From assembly GCA_019426215.1 (NCBI GenBank), contig CM033396.1:33027154-33091153 (forward strand): a DNA stretch of 64,000 nt. Direction: 5' to 3'. Within the stretch, counting starts at the first letter, position 1; every line of letters starts with the position of its first letter. The stretch is from Buddleja alternifolia (taxonomy: Eukaryota > Streptophyta > Magnoliopsida > Lamiales > Scrophulariaceae). The position numbers were made by a program, and so were the translations under genes. Shown in pieces: positions 22,701 through 34,447 of this stretch. The notes under the pieces were generated by a model. It was not told the DNA's origin, did no database searches, and was given only the letters and a program-made list of their open reading frames with translations.

Positions 22701-22993
22701 CTCTGGGTTATTTGCATTCACTTTCCTTGAGGTATTGCGTTGAAAGACCACCTCTCATGTAGTAAAATTTGGCATCCACCACCCTTATATATAAAATATT
22801 ATATGTACTACCATTTTTACCCTCAGTTTTCATTTTTTCTAGTTTTCATTTATTTTCATTCCTTTCTTTTTCTTATTAAATAAGAACAAAATACACAAAA
22901 TTACTCTCATGACAGTTTTTCAATGAAAATAATTTTAGTGAATAGTTATTTAAAAATAAGTATAACAAACAATATATTAAACTTATTTGAATA
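19701..22993. repeat. Right arm of the large inverted duplication
   Basis: This is the reverse complement of 11474-19669 without the copia element. Private changes include loss of about 100 bp upstream of the gene (junction near 22535), a tandem duplication of about 30 bp (AATTTATAATATCAAATAATCCC, about 20878-20935) in the larger intron, and several 1-bp indels in exon 3. Confidence 0.9.
20073..22031 (-). pseudogene. ZIP/IRT-family metal transporter, copy 2 (no copia)
   Basis: Minus-strand exons are 22031-21454, 21292-21143 and 20374-20073, with introns of 161 bp (21453-21293) and 768 bp. Exon 1 encodes the same signal peptide, CTCEEEEE segment and His-rich loop, and ends RVISQ at a GT donor. 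Exon 2 encodes [18 protein letters not shown] and [12 protein letters not shown], keeping the Gly-Gly that copy 1 has lost. The frameshift after GFVAMV (about 21650) is identical to copy 1. Exon 3 has two more one-base gains: one in the segment after KVYSE (about 20265) and one in the A-run of MQKKW (about 20155). The terminal AKWA-stop is then read in another frame. It is a pseudogene by sequence; its promoter and splice sites still look usable. Confidence 0.85.
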
Positions 22994-23837
22994 AATTTAA
23001 ATATGTATTTTTTTTGTGTTGTTCTTGCATTATATTTTTTTAAATGTCAAACAAATTTTTAATAATTAGTAGTTCTTGAATTTTTTATAAAAAATTAAAA
23101 TTTATATCTTTATAGAGTTACATTATTGCTATTGTAATAAATAATAATATGAAAATTAAGAGAGTAATTTCATTTTAATTTTAAACTCCCATTCTATTTT
23201 CTAGTCATCTTTGTTTTTTCTTTTTTTTTCTAAGTAGAGATAAGATGAATAAGATAAAGAATAAATATAAAGAAAATATAAGCATTCACTAGGTTTAAAA
23301 ATATAATGATTTGACATATCTAATATGAAAGTAAAAATGAACAATGGGATGCCTAAATTATCAAATAATATGTAGGACTTCTTCCATTTCTACTTCAAAT
23401 CTACGGGTGCTCAAGCAACGAGTTAATGCGAAATTATTCTTTCGATTTTAGATTTTTTTATTGCAATATTCAATAATATAAATCTATAAAGGTATAAAGT
23501 TTTTATTTTTTATAAAATAAAATAAAGCGCTAATAATTTATTAAAAACTTACTTAAAAAATACAAGTCAAAAAGTACAAGAAGGAAACTAAGAGATCAAA
23601 TATTTAAGTTAATCATAAATAAGTTTACTTCATGAAAAAAAACTAACTCCTCATCAAAATAAATTTTTATTTTCAGAAAACTCATGTTAATATATATTCC
23701 CAAAAGTTGTTAATCTAACTTTTGTGTTTCCCATTGGAAATATTGTAAAATGGATATTTGAGATTGAAGAATAATATTTTTATGGATTTTTTGGATATAA
23801 GAATTTATTTTCGTGGATTTAGTAATTATGCTTTCCA
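22994..23837. other. AT-rich spacer beyond the palindrome
   Basis: No ORF, repeat terminus or RNA gene can be supported. Composition is strongly AT with short A/T runs. Confidence 0.5.
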
Positions 23838-24090
23838 TATATTGTTAGTTATACCTATATTTAAATAAAAATAACTTGTCAATTATTTTTGACAAAAAAC
23901 TTTTATGAGAGTAATTTTTATTCAGTTATTTTTTTCTATTTAATAAAAAAATAATGGAAGGAAACTGAAATAAAAAAAGAGGAAAAGAAAAATTAATGGT
24001 AAAATGGGTAGTACATATGATTTTAATGTAGGCCAAATTTTAATACATGAGAGGGGTCTTTGCCAAAACGCAAGATCCAAATAACCCCTA
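23838..24090 (+). repeat. Third, diverged copy of the ZIP upstream region
   Basis: Starting at TTGTTAGTTATACCTAT and ending near CAAATAACCCC, this follows the left arm at about 11505-11765 in the same orientation. Shared landmarks are TATGAGAGTAA/CATGAGATTAA, the TTATTTAATAA run, GGTAAAA(T)GGTAGTACATAT, CCAAATTTTA(A/C)TACATGAGAG and AACGCAA. It stops before the ZIP coding region. Divergence is clearly higher than between the two arms. Confidence 0.6.
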
Positions 24091-24469
24091 AACCTCCCAT
24101 TTTTCGGTGTTTAACATAATTTCTCAACATATTAATTAATTGCATGCATTGTTAGGTAAGAAACAGTTTTACTCATTTTTTATTAGTTTGAAAGATAGGT
24201 TGAGTTTTTATTTTCATTTTGATACAATTAGGTTTAAAAAACGAACCAAAACTAATAATTAAATCATGAATCCAGGACTCCTCGTCATTACAATTTTACA
24301 TTTCTAATTATTTTGAAAGATATGTTGAAAAGTTTTTGAAACGATCACCAGAGCTGAAAAAGAAAGGAAACTGATGATGAAATCAGGAATCTCAGTCGTC
24401 ATAGTTTCACCCCAATATGTAGTTGTGTGATATTAGAACACATCCAAAACGAAAAGTGACTTGTACGCA

Positions 24470-24560
24470 ATCTCCTTAACGGGAAACGGACTCAAACACA
24501 TGATCTCCGAGTTGACGGGGACGGAACTAGCTCAACCAGCTGTGCTACCAAGTTATTGTC
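24470..24560 (-). repeat. tRNA-related SINE-like fragment
   Basis: The minus strand reads TAGCACAGCTGG (A-box-like, 24536-24547) and about 40 nt later GTTTGAGTCCG (B-box-like, 24487-24497), close to the tRNA internal promoter consensus. This is the layout of a tRNA-derived SINE head. The full fold of a tRNA is not present, and no poly(A) tail or target duplication was found. Confidence 0.45.
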
Positions 24561-24569
24561 TTCGAACAA

Positions 24570-25014
24570 CACTACAAAAAAATATGACATTAGTGACAAA
24601 AATGTCATGTGACAATGTCAAAGTTGTCACTAATTATCAACTTTTAATGACAAGAACTTTTGTTTTGTCACTAAAATATGTTCCACATGTTTAATAGTGA
24701 CAATATTTGTATAAAAGTTGTCATTCTTGATAATTAGTTACAAGGAAATTGTTGTCACTATGGATAATTAGTGACACACCTTTTGTGACAACTTAGTGAA
24801 ACAATTATAGTTGTCACTCTATTTGTATTGTCACTAAATTATCACTATACATGTGTCACTAATTGTCAAGAGTGACAACTTTAAAGAAACTCTTGTCATT
24901 AAAAATTCTTATTGTGACAAAGTAAAAATTATTGTCACTCATTATGTACATCTAATGACAATTTTAATATTGTCATTTCAAATTTTGTCACAAATATTAC
25001 TTTTTGTTGTAGTG
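24570..25014. mobile_element. CACTA (EnSpm) MITE with CAA target duplication
   Basis: It begins CACTACAAAAAAATATGACA and ends with TTTTTGTTGTAGTG, flanked by CAA at 24567-24569 and 25015-25017. Three-base duplication plus CACTA ends defines the superfamily. The 445-bp body is almost all repeated TTGTCAC / GTGACAA motifs in both orientations, which are subterminal transposase-binding-type repeats in this group. No transposase. Confidence 0.9.
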
Positions 25015-25028
25015 CAAGTATATATATA

Positions 25029-27265
25029 GGATATAGATTAAATACATACCAATTCATTAGGTAAGATATAAGACACAATCCACACCATTGATACCATTTG
25101 ATCCTAAGGTCTAATTTTAACACATTTTTCGAATTTTAGAATTATTTTTAATGCTGTCAGGGGCATTTTAGTCATTAAATCATAACAAACCCATGCAATT
25201 TCACATGCAGTATCAAATCAAATTCCCCTTTTTACGCGCCATAACCGAATTCATTATTCTCTTTCCATTTTCAACTAGATCATTCAAGCTCGTGTAATCA
25301 CAAATCAAATCTTTGTATCAATTTATACTCGATCAGATTAAAGATCGTTTCATACCAATACCCAAATTCATCGCGCGATCAGTCTCCATTGATGCGAGTT
25401 TTTTTACCCAGATTAATCCATCATCAAATCAATTAAGCATCAAGATCGTTTAATCATAATCTTCAATTCGGCTTCATATTCAGTTCCGCGGTTTATCATC
25501 CAGTTATAAATAGGGTTTGATTTCATGTTTTTATGGCTGAGATGGTTCCAGGTATTGTTAATCATCATCACATCGATTTATGAGTTCCAACAGTAAATTG
25601 AATAGATTATACAGCATCTTATATGATATTATATATACAGTGTATTATACATTAATATACAATACATATAATGATATTATACAGTATCATTATTAACTCA
25701 TCATATCGCGCGATAAGTTATCCATTGATACGAGTCTCTTTCCTAGATTAATTCATCATCAAATCAATTAATCATCAACATCGTTTTTAATCATAATCGT
25801 CAATTCGGATTCATATTCGGTTCCGCGGTTTATCATCCAGTTATAAATAGGTTTCAATTTCATGTTTTATGGCTGAGATTGTTTCAGGTATTGTTAATCA
25901 TCATCACATTGATTTATGAGTTCCAGCAGTAAATTGAATAGATTATACAGCATCTTATATGATATTATACAGTGTATTTTACATTAATATACAGTATATA
26001 TAATGATATTATACAGTATCATTATTAACTCATCATACGTTTATGATAGACTAAATAATCAAAATGTACAGTACATGTAATGATGTTATACATTATAATT
26101 GTATTTAGAACTTATATTTAACGTATACAGTTGATTCTGATGACTTATAATGTATATTATTAACAGGATCAGTAGTGTATAGCAATAATGATGTCGAGAA
26201 CCAAGGTATCGGATCTTCTTCGTCGTCTAATTCTGTATCATCAGGAGCATGTCGCTTTGCACGTCTCTTCCTAGTCATGCGTTGGGGTTCTGAGTCTGAT
26301 TCTTCGTCTGATTAGACGAAGTCATCATCTGAAACGATGAAGTACTCTTAGAGGTTCCGTATCTTCTATAGGAACCAGCTGTAACTTACCTTCAGGGGAG
26401 GACTCAGATGATTCTTCTAAAAGAAGATGTATTAAACATATTGTTAATATTGATTAATAGATTATACAATAACAAATCAAGATATTATACACCAAATATA
26501 AACTTATTTATACATTAAACTATATATACATTGTGTGTTTATACATCACACAATTTCAACGTAAGGAACCATTATACAGTACATTCTACAACAATATATA
26601 GTAAGTTGTAAGGAAATATACAGTATATACATACAAAATATGCATACAAAATCAATAAAAACACATATTGTCCCCAACAAACAGCTTATAGTTACAGAAA
26701 ATTAAATAAAAACGTATTGTTAACAACAAAATCAACAAAATACATGAATTTCTCATATATATGTTCGAATATGAAATGAAAATCGAGTTACGAAATGTAT
26801 ATTTTAACAACAAAATCAACAAAAGACATTAAGTTATCCTCTATATGATCGAATATGAATTGAGAATCGGTTTTCGAATGGTCACCTCTGATTCTCGATG
26901 GATTCTTAGACCTCATTTTCCGAATGCAAAAAGTCGAAACTGGGTGAAATTAGGGTTCTTTGGTGTGCAGAATCCGAATATGCAGATAGATTTGGAAAGA
27001 TGTGGCTTTAATATGGATTCAAATCGTGATTTACAGTTGAAATATGAGTGGGTTTGAATGTGAGAGAGTTTAGGGAGAGTGGAGTTAATTTAGGGACGAG
27101 ATTTTATGTATAATGGTGTGTATTTTACTATTATACCCCTCAGTCAATTACAATTGTGTTTTCCCGCCAGTTTTTGCTTTCTTTATGGACTGTTGGATTT
27201 AATAGATCTAATGGTGCATATTGGGTCTTAGATCTTATCTAATATAAGGTATGTATTAGATCTTG

Positions 27266-27270
<5 letters not shown>
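25029..27270. mobile_element. 2.2-kb TIR element, unclassified, non-autonomous
   Basis: The left end GGATATAGATTAAATACATACC (in parts) and the right end, read inverted as GGGTCAAGATCTAATACATACC, share about 90 bp of imperfect inverted repeat. This includes the ACCATT-GAT and TAAGA(T)CT(A)AGACCCAAT-like pieces. The interior has a promoter-like, partly tandem-duplicated segment and no long ORF. TA runs abut both ends, so the target duplication cannot be read. Confidence 0.55.
25370..26035. repeat. Two-unit tandem duplication inside the TIR element
   Basis: A unit of about 330 bp occurs twice (about 25370-25703 and 25704-26035). It starts near the CGCGCGAT block and ends at TTATTAACTCATCATA, containing GGTTCCGCGGTTTATCATCC, ATGGCTGAGAT and the ATTATACAG-rich tract. 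The second copy lacks a few bases relative to the first. Confidence 0.8.
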
Positions 27271-27304
<34 letters not shown>

Positions 27305-27390
27305 ATATTATTAACCAACCGCAAAGTATAGGGATGAATTTGCTTAAAATAATTTTCTTCTTGGATAGGTACTGCTTGCTAATTAGTTAA

Positions 27391-28276
27391 GGAAACATTA
27401 CGAAAACCCTCCTAATTTATGAGCTATGTATACAGGGACCCCTCGAGTTTGGGTAATTACAAAGCACCTTCCCTACTGTCATACTCCATATAACAAATAG
27501 GTCTTTTTGTTAACTTTTATAACGGAAATTAATGCTAACATCACACTTTAATTTTTTTTCAAAATCCAGTTTTGTCCCTAGTTTGACTTGATTTGAATAT
27601 TGGCCATGTTTTGAGACCAATTTACCCTTCCATATGGGGGTATAAACATAGTAAAATGAAAAAAGAAACGAGGGGTTAAAATGTAATAAAATGAAAAAGA
27701 GTTGTTTTCGTTAAAGTACAATATTCAACTAAATTTGATTAAATACGGTAAACTGCACCCAATATCGATATCGAATTGAATACATATCTTTCAAAAATTG
27801 AAATCAAATATCCATATATTAGATTATAACGGATTGAATTCAATTAATTAAATCATATTTGAACACCAATTTAATTTAAATTCGATTAAATTCAAAACCC
27901 CACCATGTACCCCAGTTGAAGCAACCAGCCGCCGCGCCCCCCCCCCCCCCCCCCCCCCGGCCTGCTCTATCCACCACAATCGAAGGCCCGCCTCTCTCCC
28001 CCTTTCCCCCATCAAGATCTGCAATTCACGATTTTCCCTTTTGTTTCCAGTTGTTTTTCTTTTCATGTTTCTTTGTTTTTGTTTGAGGGCATTGTGATCT
28101 ATCAGAATTTTGATTTTTAAAGATTCTTTGATATTTTAAAAAATAAATAATCAAGGGCAAAGTAGTTATTTTATTGATTTTGTTACACTTTCACATAACC
28201 CCCTTGATTTAGGGGATATTTATAATTACTCAAACTCAGTGAAGGTGCTTTTATATAGCCTATATGTTAGGTTCCC
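27391..28276. mobile_element. Degenerate inverted-repeat element with internal poly-C
   Basis: The left end GGAAACATTACGAAAACCC...GGGTAATTACAAAGCACC is matched at the right end in inverted orientation (GTAATTATAAATATCCCC...GGGAACC), about 80 bp with many mismatches. Similar half-ends occur at about 4625-4760. A run of 22 Cs is at 27937-27958. The Gly-rich minus-strand ORF 27848-28066 is a translation of that run. Confidence 0.5.
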
Positions 28277-29043
28277 ATCAATTAATGATTCATGTGCCAT
28301 GACCCCTACACGAGATATATGAGTGCGCTAATTAAGCAGCCAAACCAAAATGCACACTCCATTCGATAACTAACCAAAACTTATGGAATCTTCATAAAAA
28401 AAACAAAAAAAAAACATAACTTAGGGAACATTTCTTTATCACTTTGCCTAAATGAAAGTTAAATTGACATTATTAACTTCAATTAATAAACTCTGTTAAC
28501 ATAACAAACATAGTTATTTCTAAAACTGTTACTTCAAAATAAAATAATTCTCAAATTATCACCTTGTCAAAGATATTTTTCATAGTATTACTAAGCAGTA
28601 AGCACCACATATATTGTCCATATTGTGTCACCACAATTTTATCAATTGTAATTTTCGAGTTCTTTTTATAGTGTTTATGGGTTCGCTTTGTTAGAAAACA
28701 TTTCATTTTTTTATATTTTAACATTCATCCTAAACGAAAAAAAAAAAAAAGATAGTTGATAATATTTCATTAGTTCGATTTTTTCACATATACATAGATG
28801 CTTATAATAATCTATAAATGAATATTGAAAGACATGTGAAAAGTCAGCCACCTTTTTTAGAACATTAGTTACTAAAGTTATGATATTAGAATGAAATCCC
28901 GGTTCGTGTTGCAAAATTTTTCTGTATTCGTCATTTACTTTATTTATTGGAAAAATGATGTGTTGAATGTAAATACGTATAGATAGAAATAAGATTATCC
29001 TGAGGCTAATATAATACTTTTCGAATAATACTAAAAAACTATT

Positions 29044-29447
29044 GGCAATGTTTGGCTATGTTTTGGGATAGTATTTTGGTGAGAATTATTGGTGAGAAAT
29101 TTATGGGGACACGTGCATATTTGATGAGATTGTGGTTGGTTTATTTTGGGAGTTGGTTTTTTTGTGAGATAGTGATTGATTTTGTTTTCAGAGGGAACAA
29201 AAGTTACTATCGCACTCAATTCATAAAACTTTTATCTGTTAATAATTAGTTAATGATTGAAAGTTAAGAGAGGGTTGAGGCAAAAGTAGGGGGACAATAC
29301 CTTGGTAGTAGATTTTTAAATAAATAATCAATATTTTTTTTTTTACCAAAAATGTAACATATTTTTTGTCTAAAATTGTGTTAACCAAATATAATTGGGC
29401 CAAAATTTTGTGCCAAATTGGGTTTGAAAACATATCCAAACATAACC
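29044..29447. mobile_element. Tourist-like MITE with ATT duplication
   Basis: The left end GGCAATGTTTGGCTATGTTTT and the right end AAAACATATCCAAACATAACC are inverted repeats of about 20 bp. ATT flanks both sides (29041-29043 and 29448-29450). The GG(N)TGTTTGG style of end and 3-bp duplication fit PIF/Harbinger, though TAA is the usual target. ORFs 29031-29219 and 29052-29249 are not genes. Confidence 0.6.
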
Positions 29448-29679
29448 ATTGTCATCTGAAAACACAATTCTGAGAGTCAATAAGTTATAGCTTTAACTTC
29501 ATCAGCAATAAACTAAATATTTTTAGGACAACTATATTATTTTCCAAAGATACATCTATTAAGATCTATTATTAGAGTTATGCTCACTATAATCATACTA
29601 CAATAAAACATTTTGGCTTGTTTCTTTATCTTTTATGCTTTCAATAATTTAAATAAAGATCCCTTTGATCACTTTCAGA

Positions 29680-30930
29680 TATGGGAGCAGTCGCATACAT
29701 GGAGTGGCTACTGTGGGACTCTCTCCAAGACTGTGATCCTAAAACCCCGTACCAATTCATAGAGACTGTGAGAAGATGAAATATCATGGTCTTGACAAGA
29801 CTTGTCTGTATATGACATTCTCATGGGAGAGTGTCTTGTTCCATGAGCCTTGATCTAGGGATTAGTGCATGTACAGAGATTCATAATAGGGAAGTATTTA
29901 GATTAAACAATATTGTAATGATTTCATGTTGGTTCTATATCGAACTTGGAATCCTAGGATTGCGTAAGTGTGAGGTTAATCCTCAATGACTTGAGGTGTC
30001 ATGCGTTGCGACATGTGCAACCCACTGCACTTTGAGCTATTCCATGATTTCAATTGAATCTGGAGATGGAATAGTTTGGATGCAGTCTGGTTGTATGATG
30101 AAGCAAATGGCATCAATAGGATATCCATCCAAAGTATGATACCTAGAACTTTCTTATGATGTTGTGTAACCTAAATGACCAAAAGAGCCAAAACCTAAAT
30201 GACCAAAAGAGTCTTTGGCCTGAGCAGTGTCTTCAAGAGGGTGTTGGTGATCCCTGTTTGGTAGACAATGTCAATAGAGTTTGACTGGTATCCAAACTCC
30301 AGACTCACACAGAAAAATAATGGAGGAATTCGAGGCTCATATAAAGATCACAATCTGGATAGGTTTGTTGTTAATCACTAATGTATAGAAAGTCATGATG
30401 ACATTGCAAGACATTAAACTATGACCAAATAGATGTCTTGGATTAATTGAGTGAATTAATTCAATACCTAATTAATTATTTGATTAAATAATTAACTATG
30501 ACAATTTGGTATTGTCTAGCCTTTCGGGGATAGGACCTATTACTAGCACGTTAGTGAGCATAAGGGTCACAGACACACTTAATTGTGTTTAATTAATATT
30601 TCATCTTGTAATTTAATTTGGTAGATCAAATTAAGATAAGATCAATTAATTAATTATTGACCTAATTAAATTAATTAATTTGGGCTTGGAGCCTTGGACT
30701 GAAAAGAACAAGAAGAAGTCTGCTAGGAAATTAATTCGCTAGCAGTGGCGGTAATACTGGGTGTAAGTATACCCAGTAGTCGTTGACCCTACAAGCTTTG
30801 GCTCAATCTTCTTTTTTCTCTTTTCATCTCTTCTACATTCGAGCTCTTCAAGAAAATATTCCAACCATAATCTCCATAAGTCATATTTTCTTATTATCTC
30901 TAGGCTAGAGCCGAAAGAGTTAGAGATAAA
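29680..30930 (+). mobile_element. Probable copia LTR remnant, non-coding
   Basis: This is a GC-balanced, structured non-coding segment with CTCTCCAAGACTGTGATCC, a GGGTCACAGACACAC block and long AATTAATTAATT tracts. In layout it resembles the 1.6-kb copia LTR at 52036-53676 without being alignable end to end by eye. A 26-bp direct duplication (CCTAAATGACCAAAAGAG) is at about 30170-30212. No TG/CA boundaries or primer site were fixed. Confidence 0.35.
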
Positions 30931-30933
30931 AAT

Positions 30934-31745
30934 ATTAAACCCTCCAAACTATGGTCATTTTCACACTTTTTTTTGGATACTTTTTTTTCACTGAATGTCT
31001 ACCAACATTTACAAAATTAGCATTTTTTTATATTTCAGTATATTCCAACAGAATTTTGTAAGATGCCATGCATGTGCCATTTTAAAGGGCAAATATGTCA
31101 TTTTCTCTTAAAATTTAATTAAATAATTTAATTTACGAAAATAATATAAAATATTTTTTTCTGTGTAGACTAATTTTTTTTATTTACTTCAATAATTTAA
31201 TATACAAAGTGAAAATAAAATAATTTTTTCTACGTCGTGTATAAATATATACACACACACACGCAAAAAAATTCCATAAATTAAATTATGTTTTTTCTCC
31301 TAGTATAAATATATATATATATATAAAAATATATGTTATTTTAGTTTTTTTTTTCCTTATTTTTTTGGTGTGTGTGTGAAATTACCATTTAGCAAGCATT
31401 GTTTTTGGAAGAAATCCATGGAGGAAAGAAGATGTTGATAGAGAAATTTGTGAAAGATGAAGTTCGGAAAAAAACAAGATTCAAGCTTCGAAGAAGCAAA
31501 ATGAAGCATGCAAGAAGCAAAATAAGGGCAAAAGAGTAATTACTCAAATTTTATCACTTAAAATGATAGATTTGCTGTTAAAATGGCACAGGAATGGTGT
31601 GAGAAAAATTCAGCCGGAATATTCCCACCGGAATATGCTAAAATATATATAAAAAAATGTCAATTTTTAAAGATCGGGATGTAAAGCGAAAAAAAAAGGT
31701 ATCTAAAAAAAAGTGTGAAAATGACCATAGTTTGAAGGGTTTAAT
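30934..31745. mobile_element. TIR element with ~65-bp ends
   Basis: ATTAAACCCTCCAAACTATGG at the left and CCATAGTTTGAAGGGTTTAAT at the right are inverted. The match continues through TCATTTTCACACTTTTTTTT. The interior is AT-rich with TA/CA microsatellites (about 31250-31330) and no ORF of note. No target duplication recognised. Confidence 0.6.
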
Positions 31746-32013
31746 GATTTTACCCCAAAGATTAATAAAAGTTACGAGCTAAGATGTGGATACTATTAGA
31801 GATATCTTGCATAGCTGGGATATTGAAGCAAACAGAAATCCAAGGGATTTTGAAGAAACAAAAAGACGCCCCATCTGCTACAGAAAAAGGCGTTTTCCTG
31901 CTGTTACATTTCATAAGCAACATATTAGCCAAGTGATATTTCGTTGTGGTATGATAAAATGAAATTGGTAAAAAGAAACAAATATTTCGTTTTATGAATA
32001 TTTCGGTGATACC

Positions 32014-32596
32014 TGTTAGGGATGGTAGCATCAGAGCACGAAGAATAATCAAGAAACGAGAATATCTAAGCCTAAATATGAAGATGAAAAATACGAGGAT
32101 TTTAACGTGGTTCGGCATAACTTGCCTACATCCACGAGGCAACCTAGACTATATTATTTCTCAATAAGTACATCAATGAATTACAAGTAGAGTTCTCATA
32201 TTTATAATGATGGAGAAGTCTAAGCCCTAACAAATTAGGAAAACAATCCTAAACAATTAGGGAATAATTCCTAACACAATAGGAAACAATTCCGGTCAAA
32301 GTAGGACTCAAAATCATGTCAAAATCCGCCAAAAATAGGAAAAATCGTAAAAAAACGCGTCTCCAGCGCTGTTGCCCTCGCCCAAGCGGCATACAGTGAT
32401 GCCTGGGTGCCACCGTTTTGCCTGTGGCGCCTGGGCGTAACTGTGCGAATTTGCACTTTCCAGCTTTAATTTTTTGACTCCTTTTTATCCTTTTGCGATC
32501 CCGGTCAACCCCGGCCCTTCTTGACTCTATTTTGGCTCCTCTTCTTGACCTTATTTTGATCCGACTCCACCAAACTTATCAAGACCATGTCTCGCA
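32014..32596 (-). mobile_element. Copia LTR remnant with primer site
   Basis: TGTTAGGG at 32014 is preceded by TGATACC (32007-32013), the complement of the GGTATCA core of a copia primer-binding site. On the minus strand the LTR therefore ends CCCTAACA next to its PBS. It contains the ACGTGGTTCGGC...TGCCTACATCCACG block also seen in the LTRs at 43829 and 48509. The right boundary (CTCGCA, about 32596) is a guess. ORF 31762-32142 crosses LTR and leader and is not a gene. Confidence 0.5.
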
Positions 32597-32600
32597 TGGT

Positions 32601-32628
32601 ATTTCGTTGTGGTATGATACAACGAAAT
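32601..32628. repeat. Perfect 10-bp hairpin, duplicated 663 bp away
   Basis: ATTTCGTTGT-GGTATGAT-ACAACGAAAT is a perfect stem-loop. A nearly identical sequence with a decayed right stem is at 31938-31967, on the other side of the LTR at 32014. Confidence 0.6.
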
Positions 32629-32879
32629 TGGTAAGTTTTGCAAAAATACCCTATGAATGTTAAAGTACTTATATTAGAATTAAGATTTATGATAATGTAT
32701 ATTTTTATAATAAAGGGGGTGCAATAGAGCCGATCTATCTCTCACCATTAATATTATATGGATCGGGCCATGAAAATCATCCACCTAACTATAATATGAT
32801 GATGAGAAATAAACAAATGATATTACATTCAATCCACTTTATTCTTTAAGATTTATTGAAACTAACAAATGCATATACC

Positions 32880-34447
32880 TAGAGAAATTGGAAATTTGAC
32901 ACACTAAAGAACCCTGTAAATTTTTTTTCAACCAAAAAATATGACATTTTGGCAATTTGAGTACACTGCATGGAGAAATTTAACAATTATAGCACAAATT
33001 TCGCCGGAAAATTCAAAATTGGCCGAAAATGTCATGTGGCTGGAAAATTGACTTGAATGTAGGGATAACTTTTTCATTTAGCATTAGAATTAACCTACAA
33101 TTTGGGGATTTTTGCATGTAAAGAGAAAACTGACTATTTATTTGGGGATTTAAATCAAATACTTTCAATTATTTTTTGTTTAGTTTAGTTAAATTTTTGG
33201 AAATTTTAAATCAGAGATTGAGTTATCTAAGTTATTTTTTCTCCAATAATGAAATTATTAAAAATATTTAAATTTAAAAGATTATAATATTATATGCATA
33301 AAATTCAAACTACAGTACTTTTTTCTAATATTCTGATTTTTACTAATTTTTTAATTTTTTTTAAATGATTTTGTTTTCTTTCTTTGTTTCTACTCTTATT
33401 ACTTTTTTTTATTTCTTATTATTTCAGGATTTTTCAAAATTGTTTTGAGTTCAGTTTCTAATTTTATTTTTTTATTTTCTTTTATGTTTCTTATAATTTT
33501 TTTAATTTTTTTGAGGTTTTAATTAGTTTAATTTTGGTCACTGAAAATCTTTTGCCCCCATTAGAATTTTTTTATTTAAATTTAGAAATAGGTTATGATA
33601 TAATTTCTAATTTTTTAAGATTATAAATTGTTTCAATAATTTTTATTTGTCTAATATTTTCAAATCTTACAAAAGGAAAAATAAATAATTTTTTATTTAG
33701 TTTTTGAATTTTATTTTATTTTTGTGATTTTTTTCTAATTTTGTTTCTAATTGTTTATTATTTTTCTAAGATTTAATTTATTTTATTTGTAAATGGTAAA
33801 AAATAAATTGCCATTAACAATATTTTATTTAAATTTAAAAATTAGTCTAAGGTCTACTTTTTAATATTTTCTGATTTTTAAAGTTCTTTAATGTTTTTAA
33901 TATTTTTTGGATAATATTTTAATATTTTGTAACTATATTTGCATTGGTCTAAATATTATTTTATTCTATAAAGAATATCTTTTCAAAATACAAATTAGTC
34001 TGAAATATACAATTTCAATATTATTAATTTTTTGATTTTTTATTTTACTTTTTCAATTTTATCTTTACATGGGAGCTGGAATTAACAATAACTTTTTCCG
34101 TCTTTTCCCTCCAAATTTGGATGCCACATAGACAAAAATTGATTTGGGTGCCACGTAGATAATTTTTCCTTCACAAAGCAAAATCTCCAAATTTGGTGCC
34201 AAGTGGTTCACTTTTCTCTGGACGAAGAACAAATTATAAAATTTCATCGAGCACTGAAAGGGAAAATAATTGAGATGTATATTTTCCGGCACATATAAAG
34301 AGAATCTTATATTCGCATTCAAAGAGAAAAAAAATCATCTAATGGAGAGAGAAAAAGAGAAGTAATTGCATATTTTAGTTTGGGTTTGAAACTATTTTCA
34401 AATTTTGGGGTTACTTTTTTATTGGTAATAATTTTTGGATTATTAAA
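32880..34447. other. Extremely AT-rich stretch, no gene
   Basis: Poly-T/A rich sequence with scattered TTTTATTT. Blocks at about 33000-33060 and 34070-34200 read like MITE ends (phrases such as TGCCACATAGACAAAAATTGA) but no paired terminus could be defined. Confidence 0.45.

Noticed and set aside
11474..22993. Whole palindrome as a pure assembly artefact
   Set aside because: Arms differ by substitutions, a 100-bp deletion, a 30-bp tandem duplication, exon 3 indels and the copia insertion. A mis-assembled fold-back read would give identical arms. Still worth confirming by spanning reads.
31762..32142. 126-codon minus-strand ORF
   Set aside because: Crosses a copia LTR boundary and leader, and no gag or host motif is visible.
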